DNA from: Stagnihabitans tardus
GTDB lineage: Bacteria > Pseudomonadota > Alphaproteobacteria > Rhodobacterales > Rhodobacteraceae
Length of the DNA: 64,000 nt
Direction: 5' to 3'
Assembly: GCF_009925085.1 (NCBI RefSeq)
Contig: NZ_JAABNR010000008.1
Location: forward strand, 124,001-188,000
Part shown: one piece after another, positions 54,540-63,012 of the stretch
How positions within the stretch are numbered: the first letter of the stretch is position 1
Layout: the number at the start of each line of letters is the position of its first letter
Position numbers and translations under genes: made by a program
Notes under the pieces: generated by a model
The model's input: the letters and a program-made list of their open reading frames with translations, nothing else
The model's database searches: none
What the model was told of the DNA's origin: nothing

Positions 54540-54634
54540 CAGGGGGGGCTTTCGCCCCCCCTGACCCCCCCAAGCCAAGGGGAGCACGCTCCCCCTGGCA
54601 ACCCCCGTGGATATTTGCGCCAAGTTGAAAGGGG
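54540..54634 (+). repeat. Composite 3'-end element behind msrB
   Basis: Plus strand, 10 bp after the msrB stop: a 10-bp hairpin CAGGGGGGGC/GCCCCCCCTG with a TTTC loop, GACCCCCCC, hairpin AAGGGGAGC/GCTCCCCCT, then CCCCCGTGGATATTTG...TTGAAAGGGG (54601-54634). Confidence 0.78.
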
Positions 54635-54673
54635 CAGGGTCTGGGGTTGCTGAGAGGCTGCGCCGGAACTTTC

Positions 54674-54705
54674 GCCTCTTTCACATTTGCCCAACTATCC
54701 CCGCC
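54674..54705 (-). repeat. AT-rich 3'-end core behind the HpaI-like gene
   Basis: On the minus strand GGCGGGGATAGTTGGGCAAA then TGTGAAAGAGGC, ~70 bp after the aldolase stop and in its orientation. It faces the msrB element, giving each convergent gene its own copy. Confidence 0.65.
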
Positions 54706-54773
54706 GGAGGCCGCCCCGCAGCCGGTTGGCCGCAGGCCAGAGGCAAGATGAAAATCTTGCGCCGGCAGGCGCT

Positions 54774-55535
54774 CTATTTGTAACGCGCGGCGAGGCTGCG
54801 CATCGCCTGGACGTAAAGAAGCACGTCGATGCCGACGCCCACGAAATTCGCCCCCGCCACCTTGGCCTCGGCGATATAGGCCTCGTCCGTCGTCAGAACC
54901 CCCGCCGCCTTTCCCGCCGCCCGGATGCGCCTTAGGGTGTCGAAAACCGCAGCCTTGACCTCCGGGTGGCCCGCGCCGCCCAAATGCCCCATATCGGCAG
55001 CAAGGTCCGAGGGCCCGACAAAGACGCAATCGGCGGGCACCGCCAGGATATCATCCAGGTTCTCCAAGGCTTTGCGGCTTTCCACCTGGAGGATCAGGCA
55101 GACCTGCTCATCCGCGGTCTTCAGGTAATCTGCCACGTCCGAGAACATCGAGGCCCGGGCCAAGGAGGACCCGATCCCCCGGACCCCCGCCCCCGGATAG
55201 CGCGTCGCCTCATAGATGGCCTGGGCCTGGGCCCCGGTTTCCACCATCGGCACCATGAGGCTCTGGGCGCCCGCATCCATGACCTGCTTGATCATCCAGG
55301 CCTCACCGACCGGCACCCGCACCACCGCATCCGCAGGCCCGCCGCGCAACACCGCCAGCTGCGCCGAGATGCTGCGCAGGTCATTGGGCGCATGTTCCCC
55401 GTCGATCAGAAGCCAGTCGAAACCCGCGGTCCCCGCCATCTCGGCCAGATAGGGCTCTGCCATGCCGAGCCAGCAGCCATGGACGGTATCGCCCGCGGCA
55501 AGGCGGGCTTTCAGACGGTTGGTGGCTGCGGGCAT
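54774..55535 (-). CDS. HpcH/HpaI-family aldolase (2-keto-3-deoxy acid type)
   Basis: 253 residues. GCWLGMAEPYLAEMAGTAGF, LIDGEHAPND, VRVPVGEAWMIKQVMDAGAQ, MVPMVETGAQA and FVGPSDLAADMGH carry the metal (Glu, Asp) and pyruvate-binding residues of class II pyruvate aldolases. Substrate could be 4-hydroxy-2-oxoheptanedioate or 2-keto-3-deoxy-sugar acid. Its neighbour is the Lrp-hppD pair, hinting at aromatic catabolism, but it is not in their operon. Confidence 0.85.
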   Translation of the reverse strand: MPAATNRLKARLAAGDTVHGCWLGMAEPYLAEMAGTAGFDWLLIDGEHAPNDLRSISAQLAVLRGGPADAVVRVPVGEAWMIKQVMDAGAQSLMVPMVETGAQAQAIYEATRYPGAGVRGIGSSLARASMFSDVADYLKTADEQVCLILQVESRKALENLDDILAVPADCVFVGPSDLAADMGHLGGAGHPEVKAAVFDTLRRIRAAGKAAGVLTTDEAYIAEAKVAGANFVGVGIDVLLYVQAMRSLAARYK

Positions 55536-55590
55536 GGCGCTCTCCTCTTTCGCGCCACGCTAGCCAAGGCCCGCGCCAAGGTCCAGCGCC

Positions 55591-56043
55591 TCAGACCGGG
55601 AGCCCGCTATCCGCCTTGCCCTGTTCCATCACGATCTGGCTCTGCACCCTGCCCACGGCCGGATGCGCCAGAAGCCGCTCCTGGATCAGCCGGTTCAGGG
55701 CGGAAAGGTCCGCGCACCAGACCCGCAAGAGGTAATCCGCCTCTCCGGTCAAGGTCCAACAGGCCGCAACCTCGGGCAGGGTGGCGATGAGGCTCGCGAA
55801 ACTGCGCGCCCCTTCCGGCGAGTGCCGCGCCATCTGGACCTGAACGAAGGCCTGCACCCCCAGCCCCAGGGCCGCGGGCGAGAGCCGGGCCGAATAGCCC
55901 GCGATCACCCCATCGGTCTCCAGCCGCTGCCGCCGCCGCGCCACTTGGCTGGGCGAGAGGCCAAAGCGCTCCCCCATCTCTTGCGCGGTCAGGCTGGCAT
56001 CGGCCTGCAAGGCCGCCAATATCTGCGAATCGATCTGGTCCAT
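55591..56043 (-). CDS. Lrp/AsnC-family transcriptional regulator
   Basis: 150 residues. HTH: QEMGERFGLSPSQVARRRQR (~residues 22-41); the C-terminal RAM/AsnC effector domain is VQAFVQVQMARHSPEGARSF to VGRVQSQIVME. It is divergent from hppD, so it probably controls tyrosine catabolism in response to an aromatic amino acid; inferred from position. Start ATG 56043. Confidence 0.9.
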   Translation of the reverse strand: MDQIDSQILAALQADASLTAQEMGERFGLSPSQVARRRQRLETDGVIAGYSARLSPAALGLGVQAFVQVQMARHSPEGARSFASLIATLPEVAACWTLTGEADYLLRVWCADLSALNRLIQERLLAHPAVGRVQSQIVMEQGKADSGLPV

Positions 56044-56055
56044 GATGCGAAACTC

Positions 56056-56112
56056 TCGCAGAAATCCCGCCATCCGCGAGAAAATTCCGCACCAATCCCG
56101 CAAAATCCCCCG
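56056..56112. promoter_or_regulatory. Candidate Lrp-type operator array between lrp and hppD
   Basis: Three related sequences, CGCAGAAATCCCGC (56057), CGAGAAAATTCCGC (56077) and CGCAAAATCCCCCG (56099), are spaced 20 and 22 bp, i.e. on the same helical face. TCTCGC at 56054-56059 and GCGAGA at 56076-56081 also form an inverted pair. Lrp proteins bind such phased arrays. Confidence 0.4.
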
Positions 56113-56175
56113 AACTTCGCGCACCACCCGCGCCCGCTCCATGCGATCCTGATGCCAGCGCAACAGGAGATCCAG

Positions 56176-57246
56176 ATGGGCCCCTTCCCCCACAACGCCC
56201 CGAAAGCCACGATCACCCCCGAGAACCCTGCCGGCACCGACGGCTTCGAATTCGTCGAATTCGCCCATCCCGAGCCCGAGACCCTGCGCGCCCTCTTCAC
56301 CGCCATGGGCTTTACGCTCACCGCCCGCCACAAGTCCCGCGCGCTGGAGCTTTGGCAGCAGGGCGACATCACCTATCTTCTGAACGACGACCCGTCCTCC
56401 CATGGCCGCCAGTTCGTCGCGGCCCATGGCCCCTGCGCTCCCGCCATGGCCTGGCGCGTGGTGGATGCCGACCAGGCCTTCGCCCATGCGGTCTCCCAGG
56501 GCGCCCGCCCCTTCGAGGGCGTCAAATCGGTCGATTGGCCCGCCATCGAGGGCATCGGCGGCTCGGCGCTCTACTTCCGGCCCGAGAACGCTTACGCCGA
56601 TTTCACCTTCATCGCCAAGCCCAAGGGCAGCCTCTTCCACTACCTCGACCACCTGACTCACAATGTCCACAAGGGCAATATGGACCGCTGGTTCGACTTC
56701 TACGATCGGCTCTTCAACTTCCGCCAGATCCGCTTCTTCGACATCGAGGGGAAACACTCCGGCCTCCTCTCCCGTGCGCTCACCTCGCCCTGCGGCCGCA
56801 TCCGCATCCCGATCAACGAGGACCGCGGCGAGACCGGGCAGATCGTCGAATACCTGAAACGCTACAACGGCGAGGGGATCCAGCATATCGCGGTGGGGTC
56901 GGAGGATATCTATGCCTCGGTCGAGACCCTGGCGGCGAACGGCATCCGCTTCATGCCCAAGCCCCCGCCCGCCTATTACGCTCTGTCGAAATCCCGCGTC
57001 CATGGCCATGAGGAACCGCTGGAGGCGCTGGAGCGTCACGGCATCCTGATCGATGGCGAGGGCGTGGTGGATGGCGGCGAGACGCGGATCCTCTTGCAGA
57101 TCTTCTCCAAAACCGTGGTCGGGCCGATCTTCTTCGAGTTCATCCAAAGGAAGGGCGACGACGGCTTCGGCGAGGGCAACTTCCGCGCGCTTTTCGAATC
57201 GATCGAGGCGGATCAGATCGCACGCGGCGTGCTCAAGGCCAGCTGA
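56176..57246 (+). CDS. hppD: 4-hydroxyphenylpyruvate dioxygenase
   Basis: 356 residues with two vicinal-oxygen-chelate domains. Iron ligands H159 (YLDHLTHNV), H237 (GIQHIAVGS) and E321 (GPIFFEFIQRKGDDGFGEGNF, abbreviated: Glu in FFEFIQ) are at the expected spacing. It converts 4-hydroxyphenylpyruvate to homogentisate. ATG 56176 has AGGAGA 7 nt upstream. No hmgA or fumarylacetoacetase gene is in the window. Confidence 0.95.
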   Translation: MGPFPHNAPKATITPENPAGTDGFEFVEFAHPEPETLRALFTAMGFTLTARHKSRALELWQQGDITYLLNDDPSSHGRQFVAAHGPCAPAMAWRVVDADQAFAHAVSQGARPFEGVKSVDWPAIEGIGGSALYFRPENAYADFTFIAKPKGSLFHYLDHLTHNVHKGNMDRWFDFYDRLFNFRQIRFFDIEGKHSGLLSRALTSPCGRIRIPINEDRGETGQIVEYLKRYNGEGIQHIAVGSEDIYASVETLAANGIRFMPKPPPAYYALSKSRVHGHEEPLEALERHGILIDGEGVVDGGETRILLQIFSKTVVGPIFFEFIQRKGDDGFGEGNFRALFESIEADQIARGVLKAS

Positions 57247-57387
57247 ACGGGGCCCTGGCGGAGAGGGTGAGGTTCCCGCCTGCGCGGGAACGGCCCTGCT
57301 CCGGCGGAAAGGGTCACGCCATAAAGGGCAGGGCGGGGTTCCCCCCGCCGTCCCTCTACCTGTCCGGCAGCAGGGCCGTCCTCGCCC

Positions 57388-58023
57388 TCACTGGTCCGGC
57401 GGCAAGAGCCCGAGGCCCCGCAGGTAAATCCCAATCCCGGTCTCCAGGAGGTCCTCCGGCGGGAAGGGCGATTTCGCCCCCGGCGTGCCGCGCATGAAAA
57501 GCTCCACGACCCCATGGCTCATCGCCCAGATATGGGCCGAGAACATCGAGGCGGGCGGCCTTTTCCCCTCGGGCAGATGCAAGGACAGGCCCCGCGCCGC
57601 CTCCTCCAGCACGCCACGTGCCTTGGCCGCCATCTGGGCGAGGTCGGGATGGGCGTTGAACGAAAGCCCGCTTTCGAACATCGCCATGTAATGGCCCGGG
57701 TATTTGCGCGCGAAAGCGAGATAGGCCCGCCCCGTCGCCTCGAAGGCCGCAAGGGCCGAGGGCTTGCCGCCGTTATAGGCGAACTCCATCAAGGCCGCGA
57801 AAATGTCATAGCCCTGCCGCGCCACCTCGGCGATCAGCTCATCGCGGCCCGCGAAATGGCGATAGACGGCCGCCGGTGTCACATCGGCCGCCTTCGCCGC
57901 CTCCGAGAGCGTAAACCCCGTCGGCCCCTGTTCGGCAATCAGCCGCAGGGCGGCCTCGACCAGCGCCTGCCGCAAGTTCCCGTGATGATAGCCCTGCTTC
58001 AACGCCCGACCTTTGTCTTTCAT
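57388..58023 (-). CDS. TetR/AcrR-family transcriptional regulator
   Basis: 211 residues. YHHGNLRQALVEAALRLIAE and TLSEAAKAADVTPAAVYRHF form the TetR HTH; the helical C-terminus (YLAFARKYPGHYMAMFESGL) resembles the WHG-domain group. Ligand and target unknown. ATG 58023 lies inside a dispersed AT-rich element (ATGAAAG), so the leader and start are repeat-derived. The spacer to hppD (57247-57387) holds GC hairpins but no gene. Confidence 0.85.
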   Translation of the reverse strand: MKDKGRALKQGYHHGNLRQALVEAALRLIAEQGPTGFTLSEAAKAADVTPAAVYRHFAGRDELIAEVARQGYDIFAALMEFAYNGGKPSALAAFEATGRAYLAFARKYPGHYMAMFESGLSFNAHPDLAQMAAKARGVLEEAARGLSLHLPEGKRPPASMFSAHIWAMSHGVVELFMRGTPGAKSPFPPEDLLETGIGIYLRGLGLLPPDQ

Positions 58024-58062
58024 ACTGGCCCAAGTATCCCGGGGTGTGGGGCAGAGCCCCAC
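58023..58062 (-). repeat. 3'-end element behind ppk2, overlapping the TetR start
   Basis: Minus strand, 24 bp after the PPK2 stop: hairpin GTGGGGC/GCCCCAC (58046-58062), then ACCCCGGGATACTTGG...TATGAAAG, whose ATG is the TetR initiation codon. Confidence 0.7.
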
Positions 58063-58086
58063 CGACCTTTTCCCCGAGACCAGGCC

Positions 58087-58953
58087 CTAGCCGATCAGCC
58101 CCGGCCCGCCGCAGATCTTTCCATCCACGGTCCCGATCACGCCCGCGTCCTTGCCCGGAAACTCCATCGCGTTCAAGACCGTCTGGATCGCGGCGATCCG
58201 CGCCCGAAGCTTGTCGTCCGAGAGGATCACCGTCCAGGGCGCATGGGAGAAATGGGTCTTCTCCATCGTCTCGGCAATGGCCGCGCTGTATTCTTTCCAC
58301 TTGGCCAGGCCGTCGATGTCGATCTGGCTCAGCTTCCACTGTTTCAAGGGATCCCCCTCGCGGTCAAGGAAGCGCTTGAGCTGTTCGGCCCGGTCGACCT
58401 CCAGCCAGAGCTTCACCAGGACGATGCCCTCATCCACGATCATCTTTTCGAAATCAGGCACTTGCCGGAAGAACTTCGCCTTCTGCTCCAGGTTGCAAAA
58501 GCCGAAGACGGGTTCCACGATGGCGCGGTTGTACCAGCTGCGGTCGAAAAGGCTGATCTCTCCGGCGGCGGGCAGCTGGTCGATATAGCGCTGGAAATAC
58601 CATTGCCCGGCCTCGCGTTCGGTCGGCTTCGAAAGCGCCACGATCCGCGCCACGCGGGGGTTGAGGTTCAGCCGCATCGCCTCGATCGTGCCGCCCTTGC
58701 CCGCCGCATCGCGCCCCTCGAAGACCACGATGAGCCTTTTGCCCTTGGCCTTCAGGTCGTAATGCATCCTGACCAGTTGCAGCTGCAGCTGCTCCATCCG
58801 CGCCTCGTAGTCCTTGCGCTTCATCTCCTCGCGGTAGGGATAGGTCTTGGAGAGGATGTCGTCCTTGCCCGCCTCCTCGATGACCTTGCGCACCTCCTTG
58901 GGTGCGTCCTTCTTGAAATACCGCGAAATCGCCCCGTCGAAGGGAAGGTCCAT
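58087..58953 (-). CDS. ppk2: Polyphosphate kinase 2 family protein
   Basis: 288 residues, single PPK2 domain. Walker [12 protein letters not shown] (residues 78-88), [18 protein letters not shown] and Walker B/lid [17 protein letters not shown] (D137) are all present; [15 protein letters not shown] follows. Class I PPK2 enzymes phosphorylate NDPs using polyphosphate or the reverse. ATG 58953 is 6 nt after GGAGG, better than ATG 58965. With ppx/gppA at 10.6 kb it is one of two polyphosphate genes here, not linked. Confidence 0.93.
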   Translation of the reverse strand: MDLPFDGAISRYFKKDAPKEVRKVIEEAGKDDILSKTYPYREEMKRKDYEARMEQLQLQLVRMHYDLKAKGKRLIVVFEGRDAAGKGGTIEAMRLNLNPRVARIVALSKPTEREAGQWYFQRYIDQLPAAGEISLFDRSWYNRAIVEPVFGFCNLEQKAKFFRQVPDFEKMIVDEGIVLVKLWLEVDRAEQLKRFLDREGDPLKQWKLSQIDIDGLAKWKEYSAAIAETMEKTHFSHAPWTVILSDDKLRARIAAIQTVLNAMEFPGKDAGVIGTVDGKICGGPGLIG

Positions 58954-59011
58954 GATCGCCTCCATTTTGAGGCCAAGGTGACGGGCCTGCCTGCCCCCGT
59001 CAAGCAGCCCG

Positions 59012-59938
59012 TCAAGCAACCAGACGCAGGACCGCCTCTTCGACGGCGTCGAGGTGGGTGTGATGGGGCATATGACCCGCATCCTCCAGCACGGTCAGCC
59101 TGGCCTGGGGCAGGAGGCGCGACAGGGGGGCGGAGTGGATCTCCAGGGGCACGATCGGGTCATGGGCGCCATGCACCATCTCGACCGGCAGGGCCAGCCG
59201 CCCATATTCGCCCTGCATGGACCGCACATGGAGCAAGAGCCCGTTGACCTGGTCGGCATTGACCCCCAGGGCGCCCGAAGGCAGGGCCAGCGTCGCCCCG
59301 ATCCGCGCCGCATAGCCCTCGGGCGCGGCGGAGGGCGCGAAGAGGCCCGGCATCATCTTCTCGATATAGCCATCCGTCACCAGGGCCGAGGCCAGGGGCA
59401 CGGCCAAGGCCCGCCCGATCCGCGTGGCGGTCAGGCGATACCACCAATCCAGTTGACCCGGCCAGGGCAGCGAGGGCGCCGAGACCAGCACCAGGCCCCG
59501 CGCGGCTTGCGGTCCCGTCACCTCGAGCCCCCAGGCCAGCGCCACCGTCCCGCCATAGCTTTGGCCCAGCACCAGGGGCGCGACGATCCCCAGCTCCGCC
59601 GCAGCCCGCGCCAGATGCCGCGCCTGGCCCGCCGGAGAAACCCCCTCCGCCCCGATACTGTCCGAGAACCCAAGCCCCGGCCGGTCAAAGGCCGTGACGC
59701 GGAACCGCCCCGCCAGCCGCGTCATCAAGGGCAAAAGGTCGCGCAACTGCCCGGACGATCCATGGATCATCACCAGGTCCGGCCCGGTCCCCAGCGTCAG
59801 GGCATGAACCCGCCGCCCGCCCACCGACACGATCCGCCCCACGGGGGGAAAGCGCCGCCGGATCGCGGCCTCCCGCCACATCAGCCGCAGCCAGAGCCCC
59901 AGGGCCAAGGCGCCGATCACACCGAGAAACAGTCCCAT
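59012..59938 (-). CDS. Membrane-anchored alpha/beta hydrolase
   Basis: 308 residues. An N-terminal membrane helix ([20 protein letters not shown]) precedes the fold: [14 protein letters not shown] (oxyanion), nucleophile Ser in [12 protein letters not shown], Asp in [10 protein letters not shown] and His in [10 protein letters not shown]. Substrate unknown; esterase or haloperoxidase-like. ATG 59938 lies 4 nt after AAGGGGG; a GTG one codon upstream is possible. Confidence 0.85.
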   Translation of the reverse strand: MGLFLGVIGALALGLWLRLMWREAAIRRRFPPVGRIVSVGGRRVHALTLGTGPDLVMIHGSSGQLRDLLPLMTRLAGRFRVTAFDRPGLGFSDSIGAEGVSPAGQARHLARAAAELGIVAPLVLGQSYGGTVALAWGLEVTGPQAARGLVLVSAPSLPWPGQLDWWYRLTATRIGRALAVPLASALVTDGYIEKMMPGLFAPSAAPEGYAARIGATLALPSGALGVNADQVNGLLLHVRSMQGEYGRLALPVEMVHGAHDPIVPLEIHSAPLSRLLPQARLTVLEDAGHMPHHTHLDAVEEAVLRLVA

Positions 59939-60029
59939 CACGCCCCCTTTCCTTGAAGGTCAAGCCTGCCGCAGATCCGTTACTCTAGCGTTACGACGCT
60001 CCGCGCCAAGTCACGAAGCCGGGACCTCG

Positions 60030-60088
60030 CCCTTTCATCTTTTCAAAAATATCCCCGGGGGAGGTCTGGAGGGGCCGGCAGCCCCTCC
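60030..60088 (-). repeat. 3'-end element behind metA
   Basis: Minus strand, 7 bp after the metA stop: hairpin GGAGGGGC/GCCCCTCC (60068-60088), AGACC, then CCCCCGGGGATATTTTTG...GATGAAAGGGC (60062-60030). Confidence 0.75.
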
Positions 60089-60095
60089 AGCGGGT

Positions 60096-61022
60096 TCAAC
60101 CCGCGCGCCCGATATCGTTCAGATCGAAAGGCGTGGTCTGGTAGATCTCGTTGACCCAATTGCCGTAAAGCAGATGCGCATGGGGCCGCCAGCGGTTGAC
60201 CGGCACCCGCGAGGGATCATCGCCGGGATAGTAGTTCATCGGCACGTTGATGGGCTTTCCCGCCGCGACATCGCGGTCATATTCCTGCTTCAGCGTGCCA
60301 TTGTCATATTCGAAATGGTTGAAGATATAGAGCCCGCGATGGCCCGCATCCTCCACCAGGCAGGGCCCGGTTGTGGCCGAGCCCAGAAGCGTGCGAAGGC
60401 CGGCCCGGTCGATCTCGTCCTGGCGGACTTCGGTCCAGCGGCTCACCGGGATCAGCGCCTCATCGGCGAAGCCACGCAGAAGGGGCGAGGTGGGGGCGAG
60501 GTTCTCTTGCGGGAAGCAGCCAAAGGCCTTGGCCGTCAGCATGTGTTTCTGCACGCCGTGGAAATGGTAGATCATCGCCATCCCGCCCCAGCAGACGCCG
60601 AAGGTGGAATGGACATGGGTCTGGGTCCAGTCCATGACGCGTTTCAGCTCGTCCCAATAGGTCACCTCCTCGAAGGGCAGGTGCTCGATCGGCGCGCCGG
60701 TGATGATCAACCCGTCGAACTTCTCGCCGGAGGCCTCCACTTCCGCAAAGGGGCGGTAGAAGGTCGCCATATGTTCGGCGGCGGTGTTCTTGGTCTGGTG
60801 TTCCGTCATGCGGATCAGCTGGAAGTCGATCTGCAAGGGCGTGGCGCCGATCAGCCGGGCGAACTGGTTCTCGGTCTGGATCTTTTTCGGCATCAGGTTC
60901 AGGAGGCCTATGCGGATCGGGCGGATATCCTGCGTCTGGGCGCGGTCGGGCGACATGACCATGACGCCCTCGGAACGCAGGACGTCATAGGCGGGCAGGT
61001 TTTCGGGCAGGGTGATGGGCAT
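60096..61022 (-). CDS. metA: Homoserine O-acyltransferase MetA, predicted acetyl-CoA specific
   Basis: 308 residues. [40 protein letters not shown], catalytic Cys in [10 protein letters not shown] and the His/Glu of YIFNHFEYD are MetA hallmarks. The position that decides acyl donor (111 in E. coli MetA, Gly for succinyl-CoA) is Glu here (E113 after a two-residue insertion), which in characterised relatives gives acetyl-CoA use. It performs the first committed step of methionine synthesis. It is 22 bp downstream of an ATPase gene. Confidence 0.93.
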   Translation of the reverse strand: MPITLPENLPAYDVLRSEGVMVMSPDRAQTQDIRPIRIGLLNLMPKKIQTENQFARLIGATPLQIDFQLIRMTEHQTKNTAAEHMATFYRPFAEVEASGEKFDGLIITGAPIEHLPFEEVTYWDELKRVMDWTQTHVHSTFGVCWGGMAMIYHFHGVQKHMLTAKAFGCFPQENLAPTSPLLRGFADEALIPVSRWTEVRQDEIDRAGLRTLLGSATTGPCLVEDAGHRGLYIFNHFEYDNGTLKQEYDRDVAAGKPINVPMNYYPGDDPSRVPVNRWRPHAHLLYGNWVNEIYQTTPFDLNDIGRAG

Positions 61023-61043
61023 GTCTCTCTCCGGGCGGCGGAT

Positions 61044-61913
61044 TTAGGCAGCCGCCCCGCGCCGGTCAAGGGCGCGGGCGATGAGCTGGTCGAAGTCATG
61101 GGAGGTCTGAACGGCGCTGACCTCTTCGGCGGTGATGGTCACGCCCCAGCGGGCCATGGCCTGATACCGGGGCTGGCGGCTGTCGAGGAGCCTTGCATAG
61201 CCAAAGCGCAAAAAGGCATCCGGGTCGGCCTGGGTTTCCAGGCAGCCCGATTGCGTCAGGTATTCCTCCCAGACCTGCATCAGGAACTGGGGTCGGTAAT
61301 ACATGGGCTTCGGTGCGCGGTCGAAGCGGGCGCAGAGCGCGTCGCGATGGGCCTCGGAGCCCTTGATCCAGACCAGCAGCAGGTTGCCCGCCATCTCGGA
61401 CAGGACCGGATCGGCGGGGTCATCGGCCTCGACCACCTCGCAGATGGAGCCCGAGGTGTCGCAGATGAAATGCGGATAGCCGTAGATCGCCTCGGCCCTT
61501 TCGATGAAACGGGTCGTGTCCAGCATGGCCGCGACCTCGGCGCGGGCATGTTGGCCCTGGCGGCGTTGATATTCGGTGAAGGGCAGCCCGCCTTTCGCCG
61601 CATCGCCGGGCTTGCCGAGATAGGTCGAGAGCGGCGCCAGGTTGTCGAAGGTGATGTTCGAGGCGATATAAACGCTGTCGGTCATCAAGAGCTCGCGCAG
61701 GAGCGGCACCTTCATCGCCTCGCGCTTGAAGTTGTCGGCGATGTATTCGCCCATGTAGCGCGTGCCGATGCGGTAATCGACGGAGTAGTGGAACCAGCCC
61801 TCCCCCTCGCGCAGGAGGTTTGAGATCCGTGTCTTGCCAAGCCCCGACATGCCGAAGAGCGCAAGCTTCTTGCGGGGGGCTTGCAGGTAGTCGGCGGGGG
61901 TCTTGTAGATCAT
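61044..61913 (-). CDS. P-loop ATPase/kinase-like protein of unknown function
   Basis: 289 residues. Walker A FGMSGLGKTRISNLL is at about residues 20-34, followed by FHYSVDYRIGTRYMGEYIAD and the conserved FICDTSGSICEVV. No obvious ABC or AAA signature, so it is more like a small-molecule kinase or a GTPase-related P-loop protein. Start ATG 61913 (MIYKTPADYL). It precedes metA in the same operon, which suggests but does not prove a link to methionine metabolism. Confidence 0.75.
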   Translation of the reverse strand: MIYKTPADYLQAPRKKLALFGMSGLGKTRISNLLREGEGWFHYSVDYRIGTRYMGEYIADNFKREAMKVPLLRELLMTDSVYIASNITFDNLAPLSTYLGKPGDAAKGGLPFTEYQRRQGQHARAEVAAMLDTTRFIERAEAIYGYPHFICDTSGSICEVVEADDPADPVLSEMAGNLLLVWIKGSEAHRDALCARFDRAPKPMYYRPQFLMQVWEEYLTQSGCLETQADPDAFLRFGYARLLDSRQPRYQAMARWGVTITAEEVSAVQTSHDFDQLIARALDRRGAAA

Positions 61914-61939
61914 GGGCTTGGTCCTTGGCTGGGCGCGCC

Positions 61940-61992
61940 CCGGGGGTTTCACACCCCCGGACCCCCGTGGGATATTTATGAAAAGATGAAAT
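61940..61992 (+). repeat. Dispersed hairpin/AT-rich element in reverse orientation
   Basis: Plus strand: hairpin CCGGGGGT/ACCCCCGG (61940-61960), ACCCCCGTGGGATATTTATG, then AAAAGATGAAAT. It is antisense to both flanking genes and is one of two copies not placed 3' of a same-strand gene. Confidence 0.72.
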
Positions 61993-62000
61993 GGGAAGGG

Positions 62001-62876
62001 TTATTTGCGGTTCATCAGGATGAGGCCGCCGGTGATCAGGGCGAGGCCCGCGAAGGCCTGGGGGGGCAGGGTCTCGCCATAGAGGAGCGCGCCGAGGATC
62101 ACGGCCACGGGGGCGATGAGGAGCGTGACGAGGCCGAGGTTGCCGGCCCCCGCCTCGGCCAGGATCGTGTAGAAGAGGCGGTAGGCGAGCGCCGAGGCGA
62201 TCAGCGCCAGGTAAAGGACGGCGGCGAGGCTCGGGGCGGTGAATTGCGGCAGGCCGTTTTGCCAGAGCGCCAGGGGCGCCAGGGTCAGGGCCGAGACGCT
62301 GAGCATGGCGGCGGCAGAGACCTCGGGGCGGATGCCCTTGAGCCTTGCCCGGCCATAGGCGCCGGAGAGCCCATAGCAGAGGCCCGCGCCGAGGATGGCG
62401 AGTTGGCCCAGCGAGGTCAGGTCGAAGTCGTGCAGGCTTGCGGGCCCGATGGTGACCACCACGCCCACGAGGCCAAGCACCAGGCCCGCGATGCGGTTCC
62501 GCGTCAGGCGCTCGTCCGCGAAGGCCAGGGCCGCGATCAGGACCGAGAAGAGCGCGGTCGAGGCGTTGAGGATGCCGGCCAGCCCCGAGGGGATTTGCGT
62601 CTGGCCCCAGACGATCAGCGAAAAGGGCAGGAGGTTGTTGAAGAGCCCCATCAGCGCGGCATCGCCCCAGAAGCGGCGGCCCTGCGGCACCGGCAGGCGG
62701 GCGACGGCGATCCAGGCCCAGAGCGCCAGGGCTGCGCCGCTGACCCGCAGGGCCACGGTGGTCATGACGGGCAAGGCGCTCAGCGCGGCATGGTTGGCCG
62801 TGAAGGAGCCGCCCCAGATCAGGGCAAGGAGGGCCATGAGGCCCCAGGAGCGGGAAGTGAGGCGGGTCTGTCGCAT
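62001..62876 (-). CDS. EamA/DMT-family transporter
   Basis: 291 residues with two EamA repeats and about ten helices (LMALLALIWGGSFTANHAAL; SLGQLAILGAGLCYGLSGAY), ending LALITGGLILMNRK. The family exports amino acids or other metabolites; substrate unknown. ATG 62876 chosen by start of the first helix. A second unrelated EamA gene is at 28954. Confidence 0.87.
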   Translation of the reverse strand: MRQTRLTSRSWGLMALLALIWGGSFTANHAALSALPVMTTVALRVSGAALALWAWIAVARLPVPQGRRFWGDAALMGLFNNLLPFSLIVWGQTQIPSGLAGILNASTALFSVLIAALAFADERLTRNRIAGLVLGLVGVVVTIGPASLHDFDLTSLGQLAILGAGLCYGLSGAYGRARLKGIRPEVSAAAMLSVSALTLAPLALWQNGLPQFTAPSLAAVLYLALIASALAYRLFYTILAEAGAGNLGLVTLLIAPVAVILGALLYGETLPPQAFAGLALITGGLILMNRK

Positions 62877-62951
62877 GGGCGGCTTGTGACAGGCTGGCGT
62901 CGGAATTGCCACCCGGAAGCTGCGCAAAGGGGCCAGGGTGCCGCAATGGGA

Positions 62952-62983
62952 ACAGCCCCCGCCTTGGTGCAGGCGGGGGCTGT
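62952..62983 (-). terminator. Hairpin behind the FadL-like gene
   Basis: 12-bp arms ACAGCCCCCGCC/GGCGGGGGCTGT (from 62952 to 62983) with a TTGGTGCA loop, 30 bp after the stop of the barrel gene and ~75 bp before the EamA start. No clear U-run. Confidence 0.6.
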
Positions 62984-63012
62984 CGATGGCAAGGGCGCAG
63001 GGCCTCTCCGGC

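Noticed and set aside
10611-58953. A linked polyphosphate island (ppx/gppA and ppk2)
   Set aside because: The genes are 46 kb apart in unrelated operons.
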